Below are positions 36,069 to 44,936 of a stretch of DNA of 50,285 nt, piece after piece. The notes beneath the pieces are model-generated. The model was not told where the DNA came from. It saw only the letters and a program-made list of their open reading frames with translations, and made no database searches. Source of the stretch: Clostridium sp. DSM 8431 (GTDB lineage: Bacteria > Bacillota > Clostridia > Clostridiales > Clostridiaceae); assembly GCF_900116755.1 (NCBI RefSeq), contig NZ_FPBY01000004.1:1-50285 (forward strand), read 5' to 3'. The position numbers and the translations under genes are program-made. Position 1 is the stretch's first letter; every line of letters starts with the position of its first letter.

Positions 36069-37373
36069 TTGAAATCTAAGAATAAAAATAAAACTTATTT
36101 AAAAGCTGTGCGTTATTATGAAGAAGGAAAGTTTGATGAAGCTATAAAATTATGTGATGAATGTATTTCTGAAAATTTAAAGAATAGCTCTGCTTTAAAC
36201 TTAAAGGGTTTAATATTGTACATAAAGGGCGATTTGGAAAATGCAAGAAATCAGTGGAAGATAAATTCAGATCAAAATGATAATTCTTTAGCTAAAAATT
36301 ATTTATTTGATTCAGTGAAAGATATGGATAGATATAAGATTTTTATGGAAGCTAAAAGAGATATAAAAGACATAAAAATTGATGAGGCTATTAGAAAGCT
36401 TATGCTATGCAGGGAAAGTGATTATAATTCTATAAATGTTAATCTTGCTTTATCAGACTGCTATTTTAAAAAAGGAGATTATTCTAATAGTAGTGCATAT
36501 TTAAAAAAGGTATTAGAGTTAGATAGTAATAATGTATCAGCTAAGAAAATAGCTAAGAACCTTCAGGAGTATGGTGATATAAAAATAACGACCAATTCAG
36601 CAGGAAAAGGCTATATAAAGTACGTTATTTCTGGAGCTTTAGTTGTGTGCCTTTGTGTAGTAGCTGGTTTTACTGTTAAAGCTGTTAAATCTAACATTGA
36701 TAGTAAAAAGAATAAAGTAGAAGATGTGAATATTACTGTGGAAAATACTGAAGAAGATAATGAAAATACAGAAAATCAAGCAAGTGAAGAGAAAAAAGTT
36801 AAAGAAAAAGGGAATGATAGTGTAGATAAAGGTGAAAATAAAGTAGAGAATAAAATAAACTTTAGCGAACTATCAAATTTAATAAATGAAAAGAATTATG
36901 ATAAAGTATATGACGAGCTTCAAAAGATAACTCAGCCAGATAAATTAACAGGACAAGAAAAGACTATTTATTATAATGGGAAACAACTGTTAGAGGATAA
37001 AGGCGCAGAGTATTTTTATGAAACAGGGTATGAGTTATATTCTAATAAAGCATATGAGCAGGCGAATAATGAGTTTGTAAAAGGATATACTTATGGAAAG
37101 AATAGTTATTTATATCCCCATTTAATATTTTACACTGCAGCAAGTTATGAAGCTTTAGGAAATGTAAATGAAGCTATAAAATATTATGAACAATATTATA
37201 ATGAATTTAGTAACTCAGATTATATTGAAGAAGTTACTTATAAACTTGCTATTCTTAATAAAAGTGTAAATATAGATTTGGCAAAGAAATATGCTGAGGA
37301 ATTAAGAGAGAAGTATCCATCTTCAATGTACAATAATAATGTTATTTCAAATTTGATAGATAGCGTAAATTAG
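36069..37373 (+). CDS. Membrane TPR-repeat protein
   Basis: A 434-residue protein. An N-terminal cytoplasmic TPR region (about 1-170, for example YYEEGKFDEAIKLCDECI) is followed by a single membrane helix (about 185-207), a very acidic and lysine-rich linker, and a C-terminal TPR region (about 260-420) with EALGNVNEAIKYYEQYYNEF. The TPR blocks thus lie on both sides of the membrane. The TTG at 36069 is chosen because GGGAGG (36055-36060) is 8 nt upstream; an in-frame GTG at 36051 overlaps that site. Function is unknown. Confidence 0.82.
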   Translation: MKSKNKNKTYLKAVRYYEEGKFDEAIKLCDECISENLKNSSALNLKGLILYIKGDLENARNQWKINSDQNDNSLAKNYLFDSVKDMDRYKIFMEAKRDIKDIKIDEAIRKLMLCRESDYNSINVNLALSDCYFKKGDYSNSSAYLKKVLELDSNNVSAKKIAKNLQEYGDIKITTNSAGKGYIKYVISGALVVCLCVVAGFTVKAVKSNIDSKKNKVEDVNITVENTEEDNENTENQASEEKKVKEKGNDSVDKGENKVENKINFSELSNLINEKNYDKVYDELQKITQPDKLTGQEKTIYYNGKQLLEDKGAEYFYETGYELYSNKAYEQANNEFVKGYTYGKNSYLYPHLIFYTAASYEALGNVNEAIKYYEQYYNEFSNSDYIEEVTYKLAILNKSVNIDLAKKYAEELREKYPSSMYNNNVISNLIDSVN

Positions 37374-37385
37374 GATGTGATATTT

Positions 37386-38558
37386 TTGATTACCGTTATA
37401 AGAGATATTGATGTTTATGAACCTAAACATCTTGGGAAAAAACAAGTTGTTATAGTAGGGGACAAATTTGAAGGAATATATGATGAGATAAATATTCCTG
37501 AGGATTTTGTGAATATAAATATTATTAATGGTAAAGGCAAAATAATGATGCCAGGATTTATTGATAACCATGTCCACTTATTAGGTGGAGGTGGTGAAGG
37601 AGGATTTGCTACAAGGACACCAGAAGTTAAGTTTACTGAGTTAACTAAAGCAGGGATAACAACGGTAGTAGGGTGTTTAGGAACAGATAATGTATGCAGA
37701 GGTATGGCTGAATTAATAGCTAAAACCAGAGTTTTAACAGAAGAAGGTATTAGTGCTTACTGCTATACTGGATCTTATGAAATACCTGTAAAAACATTGA
37801 CTAAAAGTATAAAAGAAGACTTAATGATTATTGATAAGGTAATTGGTGTAGGAGAAATAGCTATATCAGATCATAGAAGCTCTGAGCCTTCTGCTAAAGA
37901 ACTTCTAAGGGGGTTATCAGAAGCAAGAGTTGGAGGACTTTTGTCAGGTAAAGGTGGTATAGTTGATATTCATGTAGGAAGTGGTAAAAAGAAAATTGAT
38001 ATGCTGTTTTCAATTATTGAAGATAGCGAGATACCAGCATCTCAGATTCTTCCTACCCATATGAATCGAAGCACAGAATTATTTAATGATGGAATAGAGT
38101 ATATAAAAAAGGGTGGATATATTGATTTGACTACAAGTTCAAACCCAGACTATATGGAGCCAGGAGAGATTAGAACAAGTGAAGGCTTAGCAAAATTATA
38201 TAAAAAAAATATACCTATAGAGCATGTTACTTTTTCATCTGATGGTAATGGCAGTCTGCCTTTATATGATAAAAACAATAAATTAGTAGGCATAGATATA
38301 TGTTCAGTTAAATCTTTATACGAAGAAGTTAGAAATGCTGTTTTAAACTACAATGTTCCTTTAGAAATTGCAATTAAGGTTATAACTTCGAATGCTTCAG
38401 ACATTCTAAAGTTAAGTGATGTTGGAAGGATAAAGAGTAAGTTTAATGCAGATTTTGTTATGGCAGATATGAAATCACTAGAGATAACAGATGTATTTGC
38501 AAGAGGTAGATTCCTTATAAAAGATAATAAAATACTTGTTAAAGGTAAGTTTGAATAA
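37386..38558 (+). CDS. iadA: Beta-aspartyl (isoaspartyl) dipeptidase
   Basis: A 390-residue amidohydrolase that cleaves beta-aspartyl dipeptides arising from damaged proteins. Metal-site residues His62 and His64 (NHVHLLGGGGEGG) are visible, as are VDIHVGSGKKKI, ILPTHMNRS and FSSDGNGSLP, all typical of IadA. No ATG suits the start: GTG at 37377 and TTG at 37386 are possible, and TTG is favoured by spacing from AGGATG. It follows the TPR gene by 12 nt, so the chr-TPR-iadA genes may form one transcript. Confidence 0.93.
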   Translation: MITVIRDIDVYEPKHLGKKQVVIVGDKFEGIYDEINIPEDFVNINIINGKGKIMMPGFIDNHVHLLGGGGEGGFATRTPEVKFTELTKAGITTVVGCLGTDNVCRGMAELIAKTRVLTEEGISAYCYTGSYEIPVKTLTKSIKEDLMIIDKVIGVGEIAISDHRSSEPSAKELLRGLSEARVGGLLSGKGGIVDIHVGSGKKKIDMLFSIIEDSEIPASQILPTHMNRSTELFNDGIEYIKKGGYIDLTTSSNPDYMEPGEIRTSEGLAKLYKKNIPIEHVTFSSDGNGSLPLYDKNNKLVGIDICSVKSLYEEVRNAVLNYNVPLEIAIKVITSNASDILKLSDVGRIKSKFNADFVMADMKSLEITDVFARGRFLIKDNKILVKGKFE

Positions 38559-38560
38559 CA

Positions 38561-38596
38561 AAGGAGTATGCTAATATTAGCTATACTCCTTGGATT
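38561..38596. terminator. Bidirectional terminator iadA / SleB-like gene
   Basis: AAGGAGTAT and ATACTCCTT flank CTAATATTAG-type inner pairs (38561-38592), between convergent genes. The T-run on the plus side is weak. Confidence 0.65.
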
Positions 38597-38597
38597 T

Positions 38598-39131
38598 TTA
38601 GCATCTAAAGAAAACATGATGCCCTATGGTTTTTATATTTCGTTTTGCTGTAGACTTCATCCATGAACATGTTGCAGTAGAAGGATTATAAAAGTATAAT
38701 GCATCATTAGTAGGGTCTGCTCCTCTTAATGCATCATAAGCTGCTGCATAACAATTATCATCAGGATAAGCGGTTATGTTTCCATTTTTAACACAGGAAA
38801 ATGCTTTTGGCTGAAAAATAACACCTTGAATAGTATTAGGAAATTGTTTATCTAATACTCTATTCAGGACTACAGAGGCAACAGCTACCTTTCCTTCATA
38901 AGGTTCACCTCGGCTTTCAGCATAAATTAATTTTGCTAATAAATCTATATCTGACTTTGTCACATATAGAGATGTCTGACCGTGATTAAATACTTCTACT
39001 ACTTGATCTATATTATTATTTATGTTTTCGACTTGTTCAACAGCTTGCACTTTAACTGTTAATATGTTGTTAGAAAGAGCTACAAATGAGAGGGCTACGT
39101 AAATTAATAACGATTTTAAAAATTTGTTCAT
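38598..39131 (-). CDS. SleB/CwlJ-family cell wall hydrolase
   Basis: A 177-residue secreted or anchored hydrolase. A signal-type helix (about 5-28) is followed by a Hydrolase_2 domain from about residue 62 with the conserved AESRGEPYEGKVAVASVVLNR containing catalytic Glu72. Relatives cleave spore cortex muramic-lactam bonds (SleB, CwlJ). No peptidoglycan-binding domain is present, so it is nearer the short CwlJ-type form, but with a signal helix. AAAGGAGG precedes the ATG at 39131, and a sigma-G/F-like promoter stands upstream. The frame is open to 39158. Confidence 0.87.
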   Translation of the reverse strand: MNKFLKSLLIYVALSFVALSNNILTVKVQAVEQVENINNNIDQVVEVFNHGQTSLYVTKSDIDLLAKLIYAESRGEPYEGKVAVASVVLNRVLDKQFPNTIQGVIFQPKAFSCVKNGNITAYPDDNCYAAAYDALRGADPTNDALYFYNPSTATCSWMKSTAKRNIKTIGHHVFFRC

Positions 39132-39162
39132 ACAAACCTCCTTTTCTAACCCGGTCAAAACA

Positions 39163-39191
39163 TATTATGACCAAAAGTTCATGATATATAC
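39163..39191 (-). promoter_or_regulatory. Candidate forespore (sigma-F/G) promoter of the SleB-like gene
   Basis: On the minus strand, GTATA and CATAATA are 17 bp apart (plus-strand TATAC 39187-39191 and TATTATG 39163-39169). Leader to the start codon is about 25 nt. The same CATAATA box precedes cwlD. Confidence 0.5.
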
Positions 39192-40177
39192 TATTTTTTA
39201 TTAAATTTATCCAACTCTGTTCTTAAATTCTTTAAGTTATCTTTAAAATCAGAATACTTAGAAAAGCTGTTTTTATAATTCTCTTCAATGTCTAATTTGT
39301 GGTCAGAATTAGTAAAAGTTTTTTCGGCCTCAATTGAATGTTCAAGAGAAGTAATATATAGTTCATAATAATTAATTGTGTCTTGAAGTAGATTATAAGA
39401 TTTAGTTTCACCTTCAGGGATTGTTATACAATAAGATTTATTCTTTATTGTGTTTAAAGTAGACTTTTTATCTTTAATGTCCTTAATAAGATTATTGAAA
39501 TCGCGTTTATCTTCTCTAATTTTATTAATTGCAGGCTCTAAATCTTCATCAATTTTATCAAAAGAATCTATGCAGTTATTTAAATTTTCTATATAGTTAT
39601 TTTTCTGAGTAGTTTTAATATCATTATCTCTATTTAGGCTTATAAGTACACTAAAATACTTATTTATATAGTTAAAGAAATCTTTAGCCCCATTATTGAA
39701 ATTAAGATCTATTTTATAAGAATCTAATGAGTCATAATTATTTAAAAGTAAATTATAAGTTTTAGAATATTCATTGTATGTTGATAATAAGTTATCTGAT
39801 GCAGAAGTTTTTAATAATGATGAACATAAATCATTAATTGATATATTGTAATTTAAATTATCTAAAAGACTGTTTTTTATTTCTATTTCATTATCAGAAA
39901 CAGATATTTTATTTAGTGAATCTTTAATATATGATAATTGTTCATTTTTATTTGAAAGGTCAGAGATAATTTTATCAGCTTCTATTTCATCATTTATTAT
40001 TAGTTCATTGAAAGTATTATTATATTGTTTTATTTGTGAAAAAATAGGGGTTAATAATGAATATACCTTTTTTGGAAATGTAAAATTAATAAATAGAATA
40101 ATTAATAATGATAATGCAAATAAACACATTAAAGGGATTATTGTTTTTTTATCTAATTTTAAATTATTAAATTTCAT
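39191..40177 (-). CDS. Membrane-anchored helical (coiled-coil) protein, unknown
   Basis: A 328-residue protein with one N-terminal membrane helix (about 13-33, LMCLFALSLLIILFINFTF). The rest is highly charged, rich in Asn, Asp, Lys and Leu, with heptad-like patterns and no cysteines outside a few positions, so it is probably all-helical and extracellular. AAGGAGTA precedes the ATG. I do not recognise a family. It is divergent from cdaA, sharing a 150-bp gap, which may or may not mean common control. Its 3' end overlaps the promoter of the SleB-like gene. Confidence 0.75.
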   Translation of the reverse strand: MKFNNLKLDKKTIIPLMCLFALSLLIILFINFTFPKKVYSLLTPIFSQIKQYNNTFNELIINDEIEADKIISDLSNKNEQLSYIKDSLNKISVSDNEIEIKNSLLDNLNYNISINDLCSSLLKTSASDNLLSTYNEYSKTYNLLLNNYDSLDSYKIDLNFNNGAKDFFNYINKYFSVLISLNRDNDIKTTQKNNYIENLNNCIDSFDKIDEDLEPAINKIREDKRDFNNLIKDIKDKKSTLNTIKNKSYCITIPEGETKSYNLLQDTINYYELYITSLEHSIEAEKTFTNSDHKLDIEENYKNSFSKYSDFKDNLKNLRTELDKFNKK

Positions 40178-40294
40178 ATAAAAATACTCCTTAAAAAAAT
40201 ATTTATAGTGCTTATAAAATTTATATTACTTATGAATTAAGAAAATGTTCATAAAATTGTAATTAGCTTTATATTAAGGAATTTTAATTTAGTG

Positions 40295-40300
40295 TATAAT
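40295..40300 (+). promoter_or_regulatory. -10 box of the cdaA promoter
   Basis: TATAAT at 40295-40300 preceded by TG (GTGTATAAT). The matching -35 is poor (TATTAA at 40272-40277), so recognition would rest on the -10. Confidence 0.4.
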
Positions 40301-40330
40301 CTATATATAAATGATTTACGAGGTGACTCC

Positions 40331-41182
40331 ATGAACGAATATTATTCTTTAGTACTAAACACAATAAAAAATATATCCGTATGGTCTGTTGTAGATATTT
40401 TAGTTGTATCTTATATTTTTTATAAAATATATAAATTAATGCAGGAAACAAGAGCGGAACAATTATTAAAAGGATTGGTTTTAGTTTTAATTCTTTTACC
40501 AATAAGTTATGTGCTTAAGCTTAATATGCTTAATTTTATAATAAATAAGACATTAACTATAGGTGTACTATCAGTAGTAATTATCTTTCAACCAGAAATA
40601 CGAAGAGCATTAGAACATTTAGGAAGAAGTGCATTTGAAGACATTCATAACATGCCTTCTGGAAAAGATAGAGTAGAAATTGTGGATGAAATAGTAACAG
40701 CTGTGGAAAACCTAGCAGAAACAAAAACAGGAGCACTTATTGTTATTGAACAAGCAACAGGGCTTGGAGAAATTTTAGGATCAGGAACTATAATAGATGC
40801 TAAAGTTTCATCAGCCTTATTAGAAAATATATTTGTAGTAAATACTCCCCTTCATGATGGAGCTACAATAATAAGAAAAGATAGAATACATGCTTCAGGA
40901 TGTGTATTGCCATTAACTAATAATAACACTATAAATAAAAAGCTTGGAACTAGACATAGAGCAGCATTAGGATTATCTGAAAACTCAGATGCCTTAATTA
41001 TAGTTGTGTCTGAAGAGACAGGAGTTATTTCATTAGCTGTTAATGGAAAGCTTACAAGAAACTATGACAAAGAAAAGTTAAAATCTATATTATTAAAGAT
41101 AATGGCAAATAGAGAGGCTAAGAGAGTAAAAACATTAGGAGAGAGGGTAAAAACATGGATAGGACAAAGAAAAAAAGCTTAG
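40331..41182 (+). CDS. cdaA: Diadenylate cyclase CdaA (c-di-AMP synthase)
   Basis: A 283-residue membrane diadenylate cyclase making c-di-AMP from two ATP. Three helices fill the first 100 residues. The DAC domain has the DGA motif (Asp176, PLHDGATII) and the RHR motif (Arg208-Arg210, GTRHRAALG). The frame opens at 40292, but the ATG at 40331 follows CGAGGTG. The product usually controls potassium and osmolyte balance and wall homeostasis. It overlaps cdaR by 28 nt. Confidence 0.95.
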   Translation: MNEYYSLVLNTIKNISVWSVVDILVVSYIFYKIYKLMQETRAEQLLKGLVLVLILLPISYVLKLNMLNFIINKTLTIGVLSVVIIFQPEIRRALEHLGRSAFEDIHNMPSGKDRVEIVDEIVTAVENLAETKTGALIVIEQATGLGEILGSGTIIDAKVSSALLENIFVVNTPLHDGATIIRKDRIHASGCVLPLTNNNTINKKLGTRHRAALGLSENSDALIIVVSEETGVISLAVNGKLTRNYDKEKLKSILLKIMANREAKRVKTLGERVKTWIGQRKKA

Positions 41183-42408
41183 TAGTTAAATTTGTATGTC
41201 TATTATTATCTTTTGTATTATGGCTTTATGTATCTAATGTTGAAAACCCAACGCGTAATTCAGAAATGAAAGGAGTATCAGTAGAACTTGTAAATGAGGA
41301 TGTACTTTCAGAATCTAATTTGTATATTACAGGTGATACAAATTTTACTGTAAATTTAAAGCTAGAAGGTGCAGCAAATGATATATATAGTCTTCATAAA
41401 AGTGATTTTAAGTTGAGAGCTGACTTAGGTGAGTATGCATTAAAAAAGGGAGAAAACAATATTCCAGTTGAAGTTGTATCTTCACCAAGTGGAGTTACTA
41501 TAAAAAATAGTGCTCTTCTTAAAATAAAAGTTAATCTTGAAGAAGGTACAGAGAAAACAGTAAAAGTTTATTCAAAGGTTGTAACATCTTATAGAAATGG
41601 AGTTAGTCAAAAGGCTATTAGTGTAAGTCCATCTGTTGTAAAAGTTTCTGGACCTGAGAGCTTAGTAAATACTCTTTCATCTGTTGCAATGAAAGGACAA
41701 ATTTCAGATATATCAAAAAATATATCTCAGAATTTTAATTTAGTAGCTGTAGATTCAAATGGTAATGAGGTTAATGGGGTTAAACTTAGCCAAGAAAAAG
41801 GCGAGCTTACCATAGAAGTAGGTAAAGAAAAGGAAGTAAAAATAAATCCTATATATGCAAACAAGCTATCTGATGATTTAACTCTTCAAGATTTTTCATT
41901 ATCACAGCAAACAGTAAAGATTGTTGGAGATACTTCAGTTATAAATTCTATACAGCAGATAGATACTCAGCCTATAGACTTATCAACTATAAAGGAAAGT
42001 GGGGATATTAATGTTAAATTAAATCTTCCAAACGGGGTATCCTTAGCTTCAGGAAGTGGCAATATAACTGGACATATTGATGTTAAGAAAAATGGAGATA
42101 GCAAGGAAGTTACTAATACTACTGATGAAGTGACTTCTAAGAAGATAGATGGAATAAAAGTTAATATTACAGGAAAAGAGGATAATAGTAAGTTGAATTT
42201 TGATGTGGATAATGTAACTGTTGAAGTATCAGGAAAAGAAAGTGATTTAAATGGTATAACAGCAGATAATATAGCGGCTTCAGTATCAGTTAGTGACATA
42301 AAGGAAGCAGGAGAATATGAAGAACCAGTAAATATTTCTATAACAAATTCAAATTCTCCAGTAACTATAAAAACAAAGCCAGACAAAGTTAAAGTTACTG
42401 TTAAGTAA
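41155..42408 (+). CDS. cdaR: CdaA regulatory protein CdaR (YbbR domains)
   Basis: A 417-residue protein with an N-terminal membrane helix (about 9-26, LLLSFVLWLYVSN) and a series of YbbR repeats exported to the cell surface, for example GVSVELVNED and KVSGPESLVNTL. CdaR binds CdaA and modulates c-di-AMP synthesis in bacteria studied. Start ATG lies within cdaA after AGGAGAGAGGG-like sequence. In most Firmicutes glmM follows directly; here it lies 6 kb downstream. Confidence 0.93.
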   Translation: MDRTKKKSLVVKFVCLLLSFVLWLYVSNVENPTRNSEMKGVSVELVNEDVLSESNLYITGDTNFTVNLKLEGAANDIYSLHKSDFKLRADLGEYALKKGENNIPVEVVSSPSGVTIKNSALLKIKVNLEEGTEKTVKVYSKVVTSYRNGVSQKAISVSPSVVKVSGPESLVNTLSSVAMKGQISDISKNISQNFNLVAVDSNGNEVNGVKLSQEKGELTIEVGKEKEVKINPIYANKLSDDLTLQDFSLSQQTVKIVGDTSVINSIQQIDTQPIDLSTIKESGDINVKLNLPNGVSLASGSGNITGHIDVKKNGDSKEVTNTTDEVTSKKIDGIKVNITGKEDNSKLNFDVDNVTVEVSGKESDLNGITADNIAASVSVSDIKEAGEYEEPVNISITNSNSPVTIKTKPDKVKVTVK

Positions 42409-42492
42409 AATAATTAAGCGAAAATTGAAAAACAAATTCATTTTCAAGAGCAATATTTTGATAGTGAAGTTTATATGGGGAAATAGAAAAAT

Positions 42493-42541
42493 AACTAAGG
42501 TTTAGTAATGGAAAACAATTACTAAATCTTAGTTGTTTTTA
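42493..42541 (+). terminator. Terminator after cdaR
   Basis: AACTAAG-G-TTTAGTAAT and ATTACTAAA-T-CTTAGTT (42528-42534 last segment), followed by GTTTTTATT. A long stem separating cdaA-cdaR from the genes that follow. Confidence 0.85.
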
Positions 42542-42565
42542 TTAGTATAAAGTAAGAATTTAAAG

Positions 42566-42931
42566 ATGGAAGAATCAATAGTAAATTGCTATACTACATA
42601 TGGAATTTTATTTGCTTTAACTAGAAGTGAAAATTTAACATGGATTTATAATGATTTTATTCAATTACGATATGCAGAGGCTTAGGGAATATTCATTTTT
42701 GATGAACATGAAATGTTATTAGCTAATTGTCCATACCTTAATTTCTATATAGTTCCAAATGAGCTTTTTGTACAGAAATATAATAATTCTATTGAAGACT
42801 TAATAGTTGAATTAATAGACTTGGGATTTTATTTATTTCTATATGTAGATAGATATTATATGCCTGCTTATAAGCAGTATAAAAAGGAAAACACTTATAA
42901 CATGAAATTATTGTTTCAGGATATGATTTAA
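42566..42931 (+). pseudogene. Broken gene with in-frame stop (BtrH-like N-terminal fragment?)
   Basis: One reading frame runs from ATG 42566 to TAA 42929-42931, interrupted by a single TAG at 42683-42685. The first 39 codons (with NCYTTYGILFAL) and the last 82 (with VDRYYMPAYKQYKKE) look like pieces of one protein. The pattern resembles the N terminus of butirosin BtrH-like/peptide-processing proteins, which are about 330 residues, so the 3' part is also lost. No good ribosome binding site is present. The family guess is weak; the pseudogene call rests on the shared frame. Confidence 0.55.
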
Positions 42932-43061
42932 TAAATAAGATTTGAGTTAAAGGAAAGTATTGAATTTGAAAAAAATTAATAAACGATATAATTATAATTA
43001 AGTAAAAATAAAATTTTTATTTAAATGTTATATATCTCCACTCTTAATCTTTTCAGATTTA

Positions 43062-43070
43062 TGATAAAAT
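43062..43070 (+). promoter_or_regulatory. Extended -10 promoter of the COG2509 flavoprotein gene
   Basis: TGATAAAAT at 43062-43070 fits an extended -10. The -35 region (TCTTAA) is poor. Confidence 0.4.
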
Positions 43071-43105
43071 GCATAGAGAGTCTAAAGAAAAGAGAGCGTG
43101 ATTAA

Positions 43106-44707
43106 ATGACTATAAGAATTAATAATATAAATTTAAGTATAGATGAACCAAAAGAATTAGTTAAAAAGAAAGTAGCTAAGGAACTTAGAATAAAAGAAGA
43201 TGAAATAATAAATTATACAATCATAAAAGAAAGTATAGATGCTAGAAAGAAAGACAATATAAAGTTTAACTATTGTATAGATGTTAATTGCAATGGTGAA
43301 AAAAGAATTTTATCAAAAGCAAAGTGCAAGGATGCTAAGATTGAAGAGGAAGAATTTGAAGAAAAAACACCTCATGGAACTAAAAAAATGAATTCAAGAC
43401 CTGTAGTAATTGGTTTTGGACCAGCTGGGATTTTTGCAACGTTAACATTAGCACAGCAAGGATATAAGCCAATAGTTTTTGAAAGAGGAGAAGATGCAGA
43501 AACTAGAACTAGAACTGTTGAATCTTTCTGGAAAGGTGAATCAGATCTTAATTTAGAATCTAATGTTCAGTTTGGTGAAGGGGGAGCGGGAGCGTTCTCA
43601 GACGGTAAATTAACTACAAGAATTAAAGATAAAAGATGCAGATTTGTGTTAAAAGAATTAGTTCAGGCTGGTGCACCAGAAGAAATTATGTATGAAGGCA
43701 AGCCGCATGTTGGAACTGACATTTTAAAAGATGTTGTTATGAATATAAGAGAACAGATAAAATCTCTTGGAGGAGAAGTTCACTTTAATTCAAGATTAGA
43801 ATCTATAAATGTTAAAGATGGAGTTTTAAAAAGTATAGTTGTTAACGGTTCAGAAATTCCATGTGAAGCTTTAGTTTTAGCTATAGGACACAGTTCAAGA
43901 GATACATATGAAATGTTACATAGACAAGGAATATTCATGGAAAGCAAGCCTTTTGCTATAGGTGTTAGAATTGAACATCCACAGGAAATTATAAATGTAA
44001 GTCAGTATGGAAAATTTGCAAACCATCCAAGACTTAAGGCTGCAGATTATAGATTAACTTATCAATCTAGAGCAAATAATAGAGGAGTATACTCTTTCTG
44101 TATGTGCCCTGGTGGAGTTGTAGTTGCTGCAGCATCAGAAGAAAAGAGACTTGTATCTAATGGAATGAGTTATCATGCAAGAGATCTTGAAAATGCAAAC
44201 TCAGCTTTAGTTGTAACTGTAGGACCAAATGATTTTGAAGGTAATTCACCACTTAACGGAATGGAATTCCAAAGACATTATGAAAGTCTTGCATACAATT
44301 TAGGAGGAGGAAACTATAAAGCACCAGTACAGCTTGTTGGAGATTTCTTAAAGGATCAGAAGTCTACTAAGATAGGAAAAGTGAATCCGTCTTATACAGC
44401 AGGATATGAGCTTAGAGAATTAAAAGAATGTCTTCCAAGTTATGTTATTGATACTTTAAAGGAAGGTATTACTGTATTTGATAATAGAATTAAAGGCTAT
44501 GCTATGGATGATGCAGTGCTTACAGGAATAGAAACAAGAACTTCAGCACCAGTAAGATTAAGTAGAAATGATAATTTAGAAAGTATAAGCGCTAAGGGAC
44601 TATATCCTTCAGGAGAAGGGGCAGGCTTTGCTGGAGGAATTATTTCAGCAGCTGTTGATGGAATAAAAGTAGCTGAAAAAATCATAGCTGAATATAAAGA
44701 AATGTAA
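43106..44707 (+). CDS. FAD-dependent dehydrogenase (COG2509)
   Basis: A 533-residue flavoprotein. An N-terminal domain of about 95 residues precedes a Rossmann FAD motif, VVIGFGPAGIFATLTLAQQG (about residue 100). Further motifs are GEGGAGAFSDGKLTTR and a C-terminal GLYPSGEGAGFAGGI, which closes on FAD. The electron donor and substrate are not known. The gene is commonly found near cdaA-cdaR-glmM in Clostridia. GAGAGCGTG precedes the ATG weakly. A terminator follows, so it is monocistronic here. Confidence 0.88.
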   Translation: MTIRINNINLSIDEPKELVKKKVAKELRIKEDEIINYTIIKESIDARKKDNIKFNYCIDVNCNGEKRILSKAKCKDAKIEEEEFEEKTPHGTKKMNSRPVVIGFGPAGIFATLTLAQQGYKPIVFERGEDAETRTRTVESFWKGESDLNLESNVQFGEGGAGAFSDGKLTTRIKDKRCRFVLKELVQAGAPEEIMYEGKPHVGTDILKDVVMNIREQIKSLGGEVHFNSRLESINVKDGVLKSIVVNGSEIPCEALVLAIGHSSRDTYEMLHRQGIFMESKPFAIGVRIEHPQEIINVSQYGKFANHPRLKAADYRLTYQSRANNRGVYSFCMCPGGVVVAAASEEKRLVSNGMSYHARDLENANSALVVTVGPNDFEGNSPLNGMEFQRHYESLAYNLGGGNYKAPVQLVGDFLKDQKSTKIGKVNPSYTAGYELRELKECLPSYVIDTLKEGITVFDNRIKGYAMDDAVLTGIETRTSAPVRLSRNDNLESISAKGLYPSGEGAGFAGGIISAAVDGIKVAEKIIAEYKEM

Positions 44708-44730
44708 AAAAGAAATATAAAATATTAAAG

Positions 44731-44766
44731 AATGTTCTGAAAACTTTGCTTTTTAGAACATTTTTT
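44731..44766 (+). terminator. Terminator of the flavoprotein gene
   Basis: AATGTTCT (44731-44738) and AGAACATT (44755-44762), continuing into TTTTTTG, with inner AAAA/TTTT pairs. Confidence 0.85.
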
Positions 44767-44810
44767 GTTACAATAAATTTAGCATAAATGGAAATTTTTT
44801 TAATTTTAAT

Positions 44811-44839
44811 TTGTTATAAAATTAACATAGTGCTATAAG
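44811..44839 (+). promoter_or_regulatory. Promoter of ptb-buk
   Basis: TTGTTA (44811-44816), 17 bp, TATAAG (44834-44839). The leader is about 90 nt. Confidence 0.55.
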
Positions 44840-44936
44840 ACTGAAATCATATTTACTGCTTGAAAAGTTAAAAAGACTATAAAAAATGGACTAAACTCCA
44901 CAAAAAATAAAAAAATATAATAAGAGGTGCATGGAA

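Noticed and set aside
41967-42386. 139-codon minus-strand frame opposite cdaR
   Set aside because: It is contained in cdaR, whose YbbR repeats are clear. No promoter or binding site supports it.
42683-42685. TAG as pyrrolysine or programmed read-through codon
   Set aside because: No PylT/PylS genes or stem-loop after the TAG are visible, the upstream binding site is poor and the 3' part also looks truncated, so decay is simpler.
44916-44921. TATAAT just before ptb
   Set aside because: It lies next to the ribosome binding site and would put the transcription start at or inside the start codon. The 44811-44839 promoter is better.
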